Virus record (IMG/VR): IMGVR_UViG_3300042691_008455
Coordinates: 1-32,804 of that record
Strand: one strand, 5' to 3'
DNA: 32,804 nucleotides
From: a virus
The notes beneath the pieces are model-generated. The model did no database searches. It had not been told where the DNA came from and saw only the letters and a program-made list of their open reading frames with translations. Both the position numbers and the translations under genes were made by a program. Within the stretch, counting starts at the first letter, position 1. Every line of letters begins with the position of its first letter. This document shows positions 8,139 to 16,055 of this stretch, piece after piece.

Positions 8139-8213
8139 TGGAGCGGATGGTCGGATTTGAACCGATCTTCACTAGCTTGGAAGGCTAGGGCACAACCCTT
8201 ATACCACATCCGC
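8139..8213 (-). tRNA. tRNA-Gly (anticodon TCC)
   Basis: A full cloverleaf reads on the minus strand. The acceptor stem pairs GCGGATG with CATCCGC, and the anticodon stem CTAGC/GCTAG encloses the loop CTTCCAA with anticodon TCC. The T arm (TCGG-TTCAAAT-CCGA) has one unpaired first position, and the CCA end is encoded. It decodes GGA and possibly GGG. It is embedded between protein genes without a promoter of its own and is probably processed from a longer transcript. Confidence 0.93.
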
Positions 8214-8222
8214 AATTCTATT

Positions 8223-8456
8223 TTAGCCCTTCTTGGCGCGAGGCTTACGAACCTTCTTGACTGCTTCAACAGCGTCAGCAACATTTACCTTGCCGTCCTT
8301 ATTGACATCAGCCGCCTGCTTAATTTCTTCTGCGACCTTAGCAGCAGCAGAAGCACCAGCTGGATCTGTCATGTCAGCAGAGGCAGGCTTTGGCCAGTAT
8401 CTCCAAGCCACATAACCCAAAGCACCAACAACGATTAGAGTAATTACGATATCCAT
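8223..8456 (-). CDS. membrane-anchored EF-hand/dockerin-like small protein
   Basis: A 77-residue protein with a single N-terminal hydrophobic segment (MDIVITLIVVGALGYVAW) ending in a WRYW cluster, probably a membrane anchor. An Ala/Pro-rich linker follows, then one calcium-binding-type loop D50-x-N-x-D-G-x-V-N-V-A-D61, followed by an amphipathic helix and a very basic tail (KKVRKPRAKKG). The loop matches EF-hand/dockerin spacing with Asp, Asn and Asp at the ligand positions. Paired EF-hands are the rule, so dimerisation or a dockerin-like role is possible. The start shares a base with the preceding stop. Function is unknown. Confidence 0.68.
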   Translation of the reverse strand: MDIVITLIVVGALGYVAWRYWPKPASADMTDPAGASAAAKVAEEIKQAADVNKDGKVNVADAVEAVKKVRKPRAKKG

Positions 8457-8671
8457 TATTTTTCTCCTACAAGTTTGCTAATACCATATAATTCTGGATA
8501 AATTCTCTCCAGAATTATCATTGCATCCTGTATATATCCGTTTCTATAGCGCCAGATGACATCTTCCATACTTGGTTCAAGATCAATGTCATAGCCGCGA
8601 TATCTAAGTTCTTTGATCAAGTCTTCATCATCAAAGTCTGCAAGATCAACTTCGGCATATACGATAGGCAT
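8456..8671 (-). CDS. small acidic hypothetical protein
   Basis: A 71-residue protein opening with PIVYAEVDLADFDDEDLIKELRYRGYDI, a motif (V-D-L-x-D-F-D-D-E-D-L-I-x-E-L) I associate with short uncharacterised phage proteins. The remainder is predicted helical (MEDVIWRYRNGYIQDAMIILERIYPELYG). There are no cysteines, signal or membrane segment. The ATG is 2 nt beyond the galE stop and has GAGGAG about 6 nt upstream. No function can be assigned. Confidence 0.65.
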   Translation of the reverse strand: MPIVYAEVDLADFDDEDLIKELRYRGYDIDLEPSMEDVIWRYRNGYIQDAMIILERIYPELYGISKLVGEK

Positions 8672-8673
8672 GT

Positions 8674-9606
8674 TCAGCTCCTCATTGACTTTATAATGGA
8701 CACTATATCGTGTTCCGGCTCAAAAGTCAATAGGGTCTTCATTCTTTCAACGTCAGAAATCAGGCAGTCCACATCTCCTGCTCTACGGTCATGGAAAGAC
8801 AAATCGACATTTATTCCTGTAACTTCAGCTACCGCATCAACTACCTGCAATACGGAATAGCCTTTACCTGTTCCTATGTTGCAAAGTATTCCTTTATTCT
8901 TTTCTTCCATATATTCATAGGCTTTGATATGAGACTTGCAGATATCAATCACATGAATGTAATCACGAATAGGTGTTCCGTCTGGTGTGTCGAAGTTGTT
9001 ACCATAAACATCAAGCTTATATTCTTTCATGATGTTTGGAATCAGATGAGTTTCTGGATCATGCTCTTCATATAGATTGGCTTCAACATTACGGCCAGCA
9101 GCATTAAAGTACCGAAGAATACCTGCACGGATGCCACGTTCTCTCTCAGCAGCCTGTAGAATTTCTTCACACATGGCCTTTGACTTCGCATACACGCTCT
9201 GTGGATTGAGAGGCATAGTTTCGTTTACAGGTTTTCTAACAGGACCATAAACAGCACAGGTACTAGAGAAGATAAAGTTCTTGACGTTTGCATAGATACA
9301 CTCATCAAGAACCTTATTCAAAGACATAATGTTATTGTAGTAATAATGATAAGGATTCTCTTCGCCTTGAGGTACTAAGGTGAGGGCGGCAAAATGAAAT
9401 AGACAGTCTGGCTTCTCACGCTCAAAGACATGAAAGTTACTCTTCGCTAGATCCATTATAAAGAAATCATCATAAAGGTGGTTCAACTTGTGTTTCTGAA
9501 CCCTATCTATTGCTATAATCTTACAATCAGGATATGCTTGGCGAAGTTCATAGCACATATGAGAACCAATATAACCACTGGCTCCGGTGACAACGAATGT
9601 CTTCAC
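8674..9606 (-). CDS. galE: UDP-glucose 4-epimerase-like (GalE family)
   Basis: An extended short-chain dehydrogenase/reductase that probably interconverts UDP-glucose and UDP-galactose or their N-acetyl forms. The Rossmann NAD motif GASGYIG is at residues 8-14. The SSTCAVYG block (114-121) and the catalytic pair Y139-x-x-x-K143 (YAKSK) follow, then RYFNAAG, DGTPIRDYIHV and IGTGKGYSVLQV, which are GalE signatures. At 310 residues it is slightly shorter than bacterial GalE (about 338). It is the last enzyme of the sugar cassette and would supply galactose or GalNAc-type donors to the adjacent glycosyltransferases. C4 epimerase identity is well supported, but the exact sugar is not. Confidence 0.88.
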   Translation of the reverse strand: MKTFVVTGASGYIGSHMCYELRQAYPDCKIIAIDRVQKHKLNHLYDDFFIMDLAKSNFHVFEREKPDCLFHFAALTLVPQGEENPYHYYYNNIMSLNKVLDECIYANVKNFIFSSTCAVYGPVRKPVNETMPLNPQSVYAKSKAMCEEILQAAERERGIRAGILRYFNAAGRNVEANLYEEHDPETHLIPNIMKEYKLDVYGNNFDTPDGTPIRDYIHVIDICKSHIKAYEYMEEKNKGILCNIGTGKGYSVLQVVDAVAEVTGINVDLSFHDRRAGDVDCLISDVERMKTLLTFEPEHDIVSIIKSMRS

Positions 9607-9794
9607 GTTACTTTCCTTTTTTCGGCTGAGATTTTGATTTCGAGTTTTCTTTCGTTGCTGGCTTTATACCACTCGGTGATTTCTTCAGCCGTGCGGCCGC
9701 ATCCGCTGCATATTCTTTCAGAGTTTTTCTCGTTTTGGGTGGTTTCACCATAGCTACAAACTCCTATACAAGGCGACTCAATTGTATCCAGCAT
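9603..9794 (-). CDS. DUF1289-family cysteine-rich protein
   Basis: A 63-residue protein with the DUF1289 signature: SPCIGVC (C9, C13) and ICSGCGRTAEEITEW (C29, C32), then a charged C-terminus. The four cysteines probably bind a metal or an Fe-S centre. Host DUF1289 proteins are widespread in proteobacteria and have no firmly established reaction known to me. It overlaps the glycosyltransferase gene upstream by 17 nt and galE by 4 nt, so it is an integral part of the cassette's translation. It may have been acquired from a host; its role here is unknown. Confidence 0.78.
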   Translation of the reverse strand: MLDTIESPCIGVCSYGETTQNEKNSERICSGCGRTAEEITEWYKASNERKLEIKISAEKRKVT

Positions 9795-10578
9795 ACATTC
9801 TTCTACGCATTAAGTCAACCGCCAGAGTGCCATGAGGTGGTGGTCTATCTGCATTTTTAAGTGAACACATTTTTGCATTATCACCATGACAGATCCACAT
9901 CTCATCACGAAGACGCCAAGTTAAAGGATTTACATCAGGATGCCTTTGACACTCAGAAGCCCACCAGGCATCATCATTGATGTGTGCGATGTTCTTGATG
10001 TATTCGGACTTCGACCACCAGTAGTTGCCACTGAAGTGTTTCATTGGCCATTCAGAATAATTACAACCGACCACATCAAAACGTTCAAGTAAACTATTGC
10101 ATTCTTGCCAACGCTCAACAACAGCCCATTCAAGGAACTTGCGCCAGTAAAGATAGTTGCGAAACTCCTCGTATCGACCTGCACGAAGACACCTCTCGTA
10201 AGAGGTGACTCCTTTGGCGTGCATATACAAGAAGTGAGCATCTTCCCGACGAGCATGGTCAGCAATGAGACAAAGTGTACCATATTCGGTCATTGGTCTT
10301 TCATTGCGACCATGCAAGTCGGTGTCAAGAGTGTGAAGGTCCTTGTCACTCTTGAACTTATCCTCGAAAGTGTGAATCTCCAGTTTTGGAATAAGCGCAC
10401 TTGCGAGGCGGGATGCCATCTCTATGTTCTTGGGTTTGCCCACAAGAACCAAATGAAACTTATCAACAGCGTCGATCAGAAAGTTATCTTCGATTGGTTT
10501 GTATTGTTCTAGAAGATAATTTGACCAAGCAGCATGTTCATCTGGTAGATAGAGATGGTAATAGATATGCTTCTTCAT
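9778..10578 (-). CDS. putative glycosyltransferase
   Basis: A 266-residue protein with features of a glycosyltransferase group found in bacterial polysaccharide loci and giant or large phages. It has an alpha/beta N-terminus, the ARREDAHFLYMHAKGVT segment and the FSGNYWWSKSEYIKNI block typical of transferases that retain an acceptor-site loop. Toward the C-terminus there is RLRDEMWICHGDN. A clear DxD is not obvious, so the metal dependence is uncertain. It overlaps the next gene by 17 nt and the C-methyltransferase upstream by 4 nt. Transfer of a sugar onto a host or virion glycan is inferred from the cassette. Confidence 0.65.
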   Translation of the reverse strand: MKKHIYYHLYLPDEHAAWSNYLLEQYKPIEDNFLIDAVDKFHLVLVGKPKNIEMASRLASALIPKLEIHTFEDKFKSDKDLHTLDTDLHGRNERPMTEYGTLCLIADHARREDAHFLYMHAKGVTSYERCLRAGRYEEFRNYLYWRKFLEWAVVERWQECNSLLERFDVVGCNYSEWPMKHFSGNYWWSKSEYIKNIAHINDDAWWASECQRHPDVNPLTWRLRDEMWICHGDNAKMCSLKNADRPPPHGTLAVDLMRRRMYAGYN

Positions 10579-11810
10579 GATGATGTTACCACAGATGGGA
10601 AGTAAGTAATGTATCTGTCATAGATTTTATTTGAATTGTCTTCTCGAATTTTCTTGATCTTTGTTACAATCTCATCATAAAAGTTCCATGCAAGAGGTAC
10701 AAAAACAAGAGCGTCTTTATACTTTTCTAGTTCCTCTGATGAAACAATAGGAATACTAGAACCAGGTGTGAAACGACCTTGCTTCAATGGGTTATCATCA
10801 ACAATGAAGTCTAGACGAAGACCGGAGTAGTTTAGTAACGTCATACCTTTTGCTGGTGCACCATAACCAACAGCCAACCAACCCACATCACTTCTGGTAT
10901 ACTGACAGACGGCCATAACCAATTCATCTACGATTTGCTTACAGCGATTGGCATACTTAACATAAGTCTCTGGATTGTAGAGACCATTCTTTTCTTCTTC
11001 TGCAATAACGAAATCAACATTACCTTTACGCTCTTTCTTACTGATCGTAAAGATATAGCTTGTACCATGAATAGGCATCTTATCAACATTCACAAGATGA
11101 AGTCCTGCACGTTCACATAATTTCTTCATAGACTGTGAGTTGAAGAATGAGATATGTTCATGATAGATCGTATCAAACTCATTGTTCAAAATCATATTAG
11201 CTTGAGAAGTCTGAACAAAAAGTAAACTATCATCGTTCATCACATTCTTTGCTGTCTTGAGAAAAGATAATGGATCGGCTGTATGTGCAAAGACATTCTG
11301 TGCGGTGATGATATCGAAATACAATTTTTCAGACTGACCAAGGCTCATAATCCAGTCATCATTGAAATAGTCACACCAGACATGATGGTTCTTTGCAGCA
11401 AGTTCAAAAAGGTTCTTTGCTGGATCAACACCATATGTTGTCAGGTCAAGTTCTTTGAAGTAATCAAGCTGAGTACCATCATTACAACCAACATCAAGAA
11501 TGGTCTTTGCGGAACCATGAAGATCGGAAGTAAACTTGGCAAATTGCTTGAAATGTTCACGACCAGTTTGTGTCGTACCACTCACATAGAGATAATCCTC
11601 AAACATGAGATCAGGATTAACAGCATGAGTAAGTTGTACATGATGACACTCTTCACAGCGATTGATAGCCAGAGGAAACTCCGGCTGCCAATCATCTTTC
11701 TTCAGTTTGTATGAATTTGCTAGAGGTTGCTTATTCAAATCAAGAACAAGCTTCAACTTGTTTGAGCCGCAAGCCACACATTCGGTAAGTTTCTTACAAT
11801 CAGACATCAT
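10575..11810 (-). CDS. SAM-dependent sugar C-methyltransferase-like protein
   Basis: A 411-residue three-domain methyltransferase of the TylC3/NovU type. The N-terminal zinc module has four cysteines (C11, C14, C52, C55), the QPLANSYK segment and the YLYVSGTTQTGREHF linker. The SAM domain carries DVGCNDG (106-112). YHEHISFF and the C-terminal domain with GYGAPAKGMTLLNY and the IVDDNPLKQGRFTPGSSIPI block follow. These enzymes C-methylate dTDP- or GDP-keto-sugars. It sits next to a dTDP-glucose 4,6-dehydratase-like gene, whose 4-keto product is the usual type of substrate, so a branched methylated deoxysugar is a reasonable inference. The start has two consecutive ATGs; GAGGTG supports either. 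Confidence 0.85.
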   Translation of the reverse strand: MMSDCKKLTECVACGSNKLKLVLDLNKQPLANSYKLKKDDWQPEFPLAINRCEECHHVQLTHAVNPDLMFEDYLYVSGTTQTGREHFKQFAKFTSDLHGSAKTILDVGCNDGTQLDYFKELDLTTYGVDPAKNLFELAAKNHHVWCDYFNDDWIMSLGQSEKLYFDIITAQNVFAHTADPLSFLKTAKNVMNDDSLLFVQTSQANMILNNEFDTIYHEHISFFNSQSMKKLCERAGLHLVNVDKMPIHGTSYIFTISKKERKGNVDFVIAEEEKNGLYNPETYVKYANRCKQIVDELVMAVCQYTRSDVGWLAVGYGAPAKGMTLLNYSGLRLDFIVDDNPLKQGRFTPGSSIPIVSSEELEKYKDALVFVPLAWNFYDEIVTKIKKIREDNSNKIYDRYITYFPSVVTSS

Positions 11811-11818
11811 GTTTCACC

Positions 11819-12847
11819 TCAAGCAAGAAGCCAATGATTATTTTCAAGTGTCCAGTGAACAACTTCTTCGATACGATCACGAAGACGAATACGAGGTTCC
11901 CAACCAAGGCTCTTCATATATTCACCGCTGAGGCTATAACGCAGATCATGACCAGGTCGTGACTTGTTGAAGTCAATCAACTCATAGTTGACCTTCTTGT
12001 TCATGACCTTACCGATAATCTGGATCAGTTCAAGGTTGTCAATCTCTTCATTACCTACTATGTTGAACTTAGGGCACTTTGCACCACCATAGTCTGGTTC
12101 AAAGCGATGTTCGTCAAGATTAAGAATGTGCATGAGAGCATCAGCCACATCAGAAACGTGGACATAGTAACGTGAACCAGGTTGACCAGAAACAGGATCA
12201 GCATGAACGGTAATGATACCACCATCACGAATGTTCTTGATGCTCTTTGGCACATACTTTTCTGGATGCTGACGAGGACCAAAGACATTCATTGTATGGC
12301 AAATATAGATCGGCATTGAATAAGTGTTGTGGAAAGAAACAGCTAGTTCTTCACCACCAGCCTTTGTAGCTGAATAAGGATTGGTCGAGTTGTAGCGGGC
12401 CCGTTCATCATACAGAACACCTTTTGGAGCAGGACCAAAGACTTCATCTGTAGAGAAGTAAACAAAACGCTCAAGGTTCTTACACTTGCGAGCATAGTTG
12501 AGAATGTTACAAGTACCAACAACGTTGTCAAGAACAAACTCAAGAGGATTCTCAATAGCACGATCAACATGAGAACCAGCCGCAAGATGCAGAACGTAAT
12601 GGCAATCACCGATGTTGTTGAAAGTCAAAGGGCTAATCTCAGCCTTGAGATCATGAAATACAAAACGCACACGGCGACGAGTAGCCTCGTCTTTTGTTGC
12701 CATCAATTCATGAAGTCTGTTGAGATTACCTGAGAAATCTAAGCGGTCGAGAGTAACGACATCCCAATCGGTTCTCTCAAGAATAGTATCAATAACATGA
12801 TGGGCGATGAAACCTGCACCGCCCGTAACGAGGACCTTCTTCTTCAT
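11819..12847 (-). CDS. dTDP-glucose 4,6-dehydratase-like NAD-dependent dehydratase
   Basis: A 342-residue extended SDR enzyme close to RmlB. It has GGAGFIA (9-15) for NAD, HLAAGSHVDRAI, the signature STDEVFG (132-138) and Y158-x-x-x-K162 (YSATKAG). NVFGPRQHPEKYVPK and a C-terminal region with DLRYSLSGEYMKSLGWEPR follow. RmlB-family enzymes make the 4-keto-6-deoxy intermediate that feeds rhamnose, fucosamine and branched deoxysugars. It lies 8 nt upstream of the C-methyltransferase gene, consistent with a two-step branch. The nucleotide specificity (dTDP, UDP or CDP) is not settled by eye. Confidence 0.85.
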   Translation of the reverse strand: MKKKVLVTGGAGFIAHHVIDTILERTDWDVVTLDRLDFSGNLNRLHELMATKDEATRRRVRFVFHDLKAEISPLTFNNIGDCHYVLHLAAGSHVDRAIENPLEFVLDNVVGTCNILNYARKCKNLERFVYFSTDEVFGPAPKGVLYDERARYNSTNPYSATKAGGEELAVSFHNTYSMPIYICHTMNVFGPRQHPEKYVPKSIKNIRDGGIITVHADPVSGQPGSRYYVHVSDVADALMHILNLDEHRFEPDYGGAKCPKFNIVGNEEIDNLELIQIIGKVMNKKVNYELIDFNKSRPGHDLRYSLSGEYMKSLGWEPRIRLRDRIEEVVHWTLENNHWLLA

Positions 12848-12849
12848 AA

Positions 12850-13605
12850 TTATTCACCTTTCGCTTTCATATAGGCTCTCAGTGTCTCCTGAGAATCGTC
12901 ATATTTATACTCTTTGTTAAACTTGTCTTTCATGTACTTAGGGAACCAATCGCGCATCAGATATTCCATTTCAGCAAAGGCATTGTCTTTACTATACCAG
13001 CTTTCACGGCGCATATGCTTGATTGATGATTCATGAATGACATGAGCGGTATGTCCTAGATAGTGACACATGATCTTGTCGATTCCCCATTCGCTCTCAT
13101 TATACACATAATCGGTCAGTAGTGTCAAGACCTTTCTGAAAATATCTGCACGATAGAAAGGAACACCCATCTCGGTGAAGTTAGTTTCAGCAAAGACCCA
13201 TTCAAGATTTTGTTCAAGACAAGGATAAACTGTCCATGATGTAAGAGATTGCTGAAACAATCTTGCATCTAAGGCACGGGCCAAACCTAGTGCGTTCTCA
13301 ACAGATTGAATGTCGGTACAATAATCATCATCCCAATAACCGATATAGTCGTAATCCCACCACTTGATACCTTTCGTAACAAGGAAATCACACAGTTCAG
13401 GTAGGTGTTTCCACTTGTAGCGGACAGGATAGTGAAAAAAGTAATCATATGAATTGGGTTCTGGAACATAGTCTTCTTTGAAGCCAATTACACAGACCTC
13501 AAATGAACGACCTGGTTTATTGAAACGCCAATGATTGTCCTTATCATAAGCATCATCAAAGAACATTGGGCAACCGGTTGGTGTAATGATCAGAGATTTA
13601 AACAT
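12850..13605 (-). CDS. putative glycosyltransferase with YWDDDY motif
   Basis: A 251-residue protein whose central segment (WWDYDYIGYWDDDYCTD) looks like the metal-binding DDD/DxD site of GT-A transferases. It recalls the DUF707-type family in which a DDD motif sits at the end of a predicted strand. A W/Y-rich hydrophobic core, FAETNFTEMGVPFYRADIFR and VIHESSIKHMRRESWYSKD follow. Donor and acceptor are unknown. It overlaps the GT10 gene by 8 nt and lies 2 nt from the dehydratase gene, inside the cassette. Its coding region contains a candidate promoter at 13099-13128. Confidence 0.6.
   Translation of the reverse strand: MFKSLIITPTGCPMFFDDAYDKDNHWRFNKPGRSFEVCVIGFKEDYVPEPNSYDYFFHYPVRYKWKHLPELCDFLVTKGIKWWDYDYIGYWDDDYCTDIQSVENALGLARALDARLFQQSLTSWTVYPCLEQNLEWVFAETNFTEMGVPFYRADIFRKVLTLLTDYVYNESEWGIDKIMCHYLGHTAHVIHESSIKHMRRESWYSKDNAFAEMEYLMRDWFPKYMKDKFNKEYKYDDSQETLRAYMKAKGE
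13099..13128 (-). promoter_or_regulatory. candidate internal sigma70 promoter in the sugar cassette
   Basis: TTGACA (13123-13128) and TATAAT (13099-13104) lie on the minus strand with an 18-nt spacer, both hexamers perfect. It is within the DDD-motif glycosyltransferase gene and would transcribe the dehydratase, C-methyltransferase, glycosyltransferase and galE genes. An intragenic chance match is possible. Confidence 0.45.
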
Positions 13606-14491
13606 TAGTTAGCACACCTTTATAAACATTCTTTTCAAACCAATCCAGAAAACGATCTTTGTCAAAGAACTTGTTCACTTTCTGATAGTCGGCAAACATA
13701 GGTTGTAAATACATTTCTTCATATAAATCTGGATTCTCATCAATCTCTTTAATAGCCTCAAAGAAAGCATCATCATCACCATAATCGTGCCAGTTAAGGA
13801 AGGCTTTTGTATTGAAGTCAACTTCGATTGTTGGGCTACCCCAATAGATAGGAACGGTTTTTGTGGTCAGTGCCTCATACAACTTCTCGGTTGCATAACC
13901 AGGATAACTTGAGTTTTCAAAGCACAGATTGAACTTATAGTTGTTGAGAAACTTTGTTTTAGCCGAGACGGATTCTTCACCGCGAGGCAAGACATAACCA
14001 ATGTTATTGAACAAAGGCCCACCAGATGCGACTGGCTTATACTCATTCAATTTATGAAACCACTGATTGCGTTTCTCACAACCACCGTTCTTGACAACGA
14101 ATGAGCAGAAACCTTTCTTTTCTAGAAGATCCTCTGGCTGTCTATTTACATTGCTAGTATTCGGCGCATCCCTAAAATGATTGTCGTAATCATACAACAC
14201 ATAAAGAGGTAGACGATAGTTGCGACCATCAAATTCAAAGTGGTCAAATGTAATGGAATAATGGCAACGATAGTCCCAAGGACGAGCGTTTTCACCCGTG
14301 TAGAAAATCTTAATACATGCCCTGTCATCAAATCTGACGTTATCATTGCCAAAATTGCTGTCGCCAAAGATGAGATAATGTGGATTATCATGATCAACGA
14401 CCACATCAAATCTCTCCGATAATATCGTGGTAAAAAAGTTTACAGGTCCACTGAAAGTATCAGTGAACCCAAGTTTCAATAAAGGCTTCAT
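13598..14491 (-). CDS. GT10 alpha-1,3-fucosyltransferase-like glycosyltransferase
   Basis: A 297-residue protein with the hallmark GT10 C-terminal block: YKFNLCFENSSYPGYATEKL followed by YEALTTKTVPIYWGSP (about residues 185-220). The family uses GDP-L-fucose as donor and needs no DxD metal site. It has a GT-B fold with the donor contacted by residues of this block. The N-terminal region (FYTGENARPWDYRCHYSITFD) is the variable acceptor domain. The gene starts at an ATGA overlap with the GDP-mannose 3,5-epimerase-like gene upstream. That coupling suggests its donor could be a GDP-hexose made by that enzyme rather than GDP-fucose. Confidence 0.87.
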   Translation of the reverse strand: MKPLLKLGFTDTFSGPVNFFTTILSERFDVVVDHDNPHYLIFGDSNFGNDNVRFDDRACIKIFYTGENARPWDYRCHYSITFDHFEFDGRNYRLPLYVLYDYDNHFRDAPNTSNVNRQPEDLLEKKGFCSFVVKNGGCEKRNQWFHKLNEYKPVASGGPLFNNIGYVLPRGEESVSAKTKFLNNYKFNLCFENSSYPGYATEKLYEALTTKTVPIYWGSPTIEVDFNTKAFLNWHDYGDDDAFFEAIKEIDENPDLYEEMYLQPMFADYQKVNKFFDKDRFLDWFEKNVYKGVLTNV

Positions 14492-15546
14492 AATGTAATT
14501 GCATCTTTCGCAAATGAGTTCTTACATTTGATCTGACTTTCAATCCAATCATATGTATGTTCAAGCCCCTCACGCAAACCATAATTTGGTTTCCAATGTA
14601 ACTTTTCCCAAATCAAACGGTTGTCTGAATTACGACCACGAACACCTGTAGGACCTCCAACATAAATCTTGGTCAAGTCTTTACGACCAATCTCACAGGC
14701 GATATCAACAAGATCATTGATTGTTACCATTTCTTCAGAGCCAATATTTACAGGACCCATGAAGTCTGATTGCATGAGAAGTCGAACAGCATTGATACAA
14801 TCATCAATGTAGAGGAATGATCGTGTTTGTTTACCATCACCCCAGATTTCAATGGTTCTATCGTTCTTAATTACCTTACGACAAATTGCTGCGGGCGCTT
14901 TTTCTCTACCTCCGTCCCAGGTTCCGAACGGACCGTAGATGTTATGGAAGCGAGCAATGCGTACAGGAATATTGTAATTGCGATAGTAGGCAAGATAAAG
15001 TCTTTCACTGAATAGTTTCTCCCATCCATATTCACTGTCTGGATTTGCAGGATACGCACTGTCTTCAGCACAGTTTGGATTGTTTGGATCCAACTGATTA
15101 TGTTCAGGGTACATACAAGCAGACGAAGAATAAAAAATCTTAGTTGTATTCTGCTTGAAACGATTGTTCTTTTCACGAACAGCATCAAGCAGATTCAAAT
15201 TGATTGTGGCTGAGTTGTGCATAACATCAGCATCATGTTCACCTGTGAAGATATAGCCAGCACCACCCATGTCAGCCGCAAACTGATAAATCTCATCAAA
15301 TGGTTTATCAAACTGTAACGCAAAAATCTGGTGTGGGTCACGATTCACACCGGCCCAACCAATCATATCATACATGACATCAGCATGACGAAGATCACGA
15401 AGTACAAAGTGATCTGCTTCGGTCTTACCATATTCAGGATACTTGAGGTCAACACCGCGAACCCAATAGCCTTCTTCCTTCAATCTCTTGACCATATGAT
15501 TGCCGATGAAACCACCGGCACCAAGAACGAGTGCAGTCTTTGCCAT
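14488..15546 (-). CDS. GDP-mannose 3,5-epimerase-like protein
   Basis: A 352-residue extended SDR enzyme strongly resembling plant and bacterial GDP-mannose 3,5-epimerase. NAD motif GAGGFIG is at residues 9-15, ADMGGAGYI at 91-99 and SSSACMYPE near 140-148 with C144 at the proton-transfer Cys position. Catalytic Y173-x-x-x-K177 follows, then the long diagnostic block RFHNIYGPFGTWDGGREKAP. The known enzyme converts GDP-D-mannose to GDP-L-galactose (and GDP-L-gulose). It is directly upstream of, and overlapping, the GT10 gene. The gene starts 2 nt after the preceding methyltransferase-like gene. Confidence 0.87.
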   Translation of the reverse strand: MAKTALVLGAGGFIGNHMVKRLKEEGYWVRGVDLKYPEYGKTEADHFVLRDLRHADVMYDMIGWAGVNRDPHQIFALQFDKPFDEIYQFAADMGGAGYIFTGEHDADVMHNSATINLNLLDAVREKNNRFKQNTTKIFYSSSACMYPEHNQLDPNNPNCAEDSAYPANPDSEYGWEKLFSERLYLAYYRNYNIPVRIARFHNIYGPFGTWDGGREKAPAAICRKVIKNDRTIEIWGDGKQTRSFLYIDDCINAVRLLMQSDFMGPVNIGSEEMVTINDLVDIACEIGRKDLTKIYVGGPTGVRGRNSDNRLIWEKLHWKPNYGLREGLEHTYDWIESQIKCKNSFAKDAITL

Positions 15547-15548
15547 AA

Positions 15549-16055
15549 TTACCTCTTATACCAGAACCAGATTGCGCGATTAGCAACCTGAATAGGAGTA
15601 CCTATCTTACTATTTCTTCTGAAAGAAGTCAAGGCCTCTTTCACTTTTTTTGTTTCATGCCCGTTACCACAGAAGATACCATTACTAGGAACAAGATCAT
15701 AATACTTCTTCAAAGTTTCTTCGGTGCAAGAATGTTCATTGATACAAACAACATCGAAGGATTCTTCTAAGTTAGTATCTATGATCTCATCACGACCTTT
15801 TGTATTCTTAGCATAGATAGCCTTGATAAGGTCATCATCACTATCTCTAATAGTGCAAAGCTTTTGAAGTTTATCACCACATAGATCAAGAAGATCAATC
15901 GTCTGTTCACCTTTATTGTCACCAATGATAAGAACAGAGACTTTATCTTTTCTGATACGCTTGATGTAAGGTGAGATGCCGCGAGAGATGAAACTCTGGT
16001 GCGGCCACATACCAAACATCTTTAAGTTTTCAATATCAAAGTATTCGGGGTTCAT
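15549..16055 (-). CDS. putative SAM methyltransferase-like protein
   Basis: A 168-residue protein with a loosely Rossmann-like pattern: VSVLIIGDNKGEQTIDLL at a motif I position, an acidic strand end FDVVCINEHS, and VPSNGIFCGNGHE, which resembles the post-motif III loop of class I methyltransferases. The glycine-rich SAM loop is degenerate, so it may be a divergent or non-catalytic relative. It starts with an ATGA overlap with the glycosyltransferase upstream and ends 2 nt before the GDP-mannose epimerase-like gene. The family call is tentative. Confidence 0.5.
   Translation of the reverse strand: MNPEYFDIENLKMFGMWPHQSFISRGISPYIKRIRKDKVSVLIIGDNKGEQTIDLLDLCGDKLQKLCTIRDSDDDLIKAIYAKNTKGRDEIIDTNLEESFDVVCINEHSCTEETLKKYYDLVPSNGIFCGNGHETKKVKEALTSFRRNSKIGTPIQVANRAIWFWYKR

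Noticed and set aside
12902-12909. TATAAATA late-promoter-like box in the minus strand
   Set aside because: Lies inside a glycosyltransferase coding sequence and has no plausible structural gene downstream.
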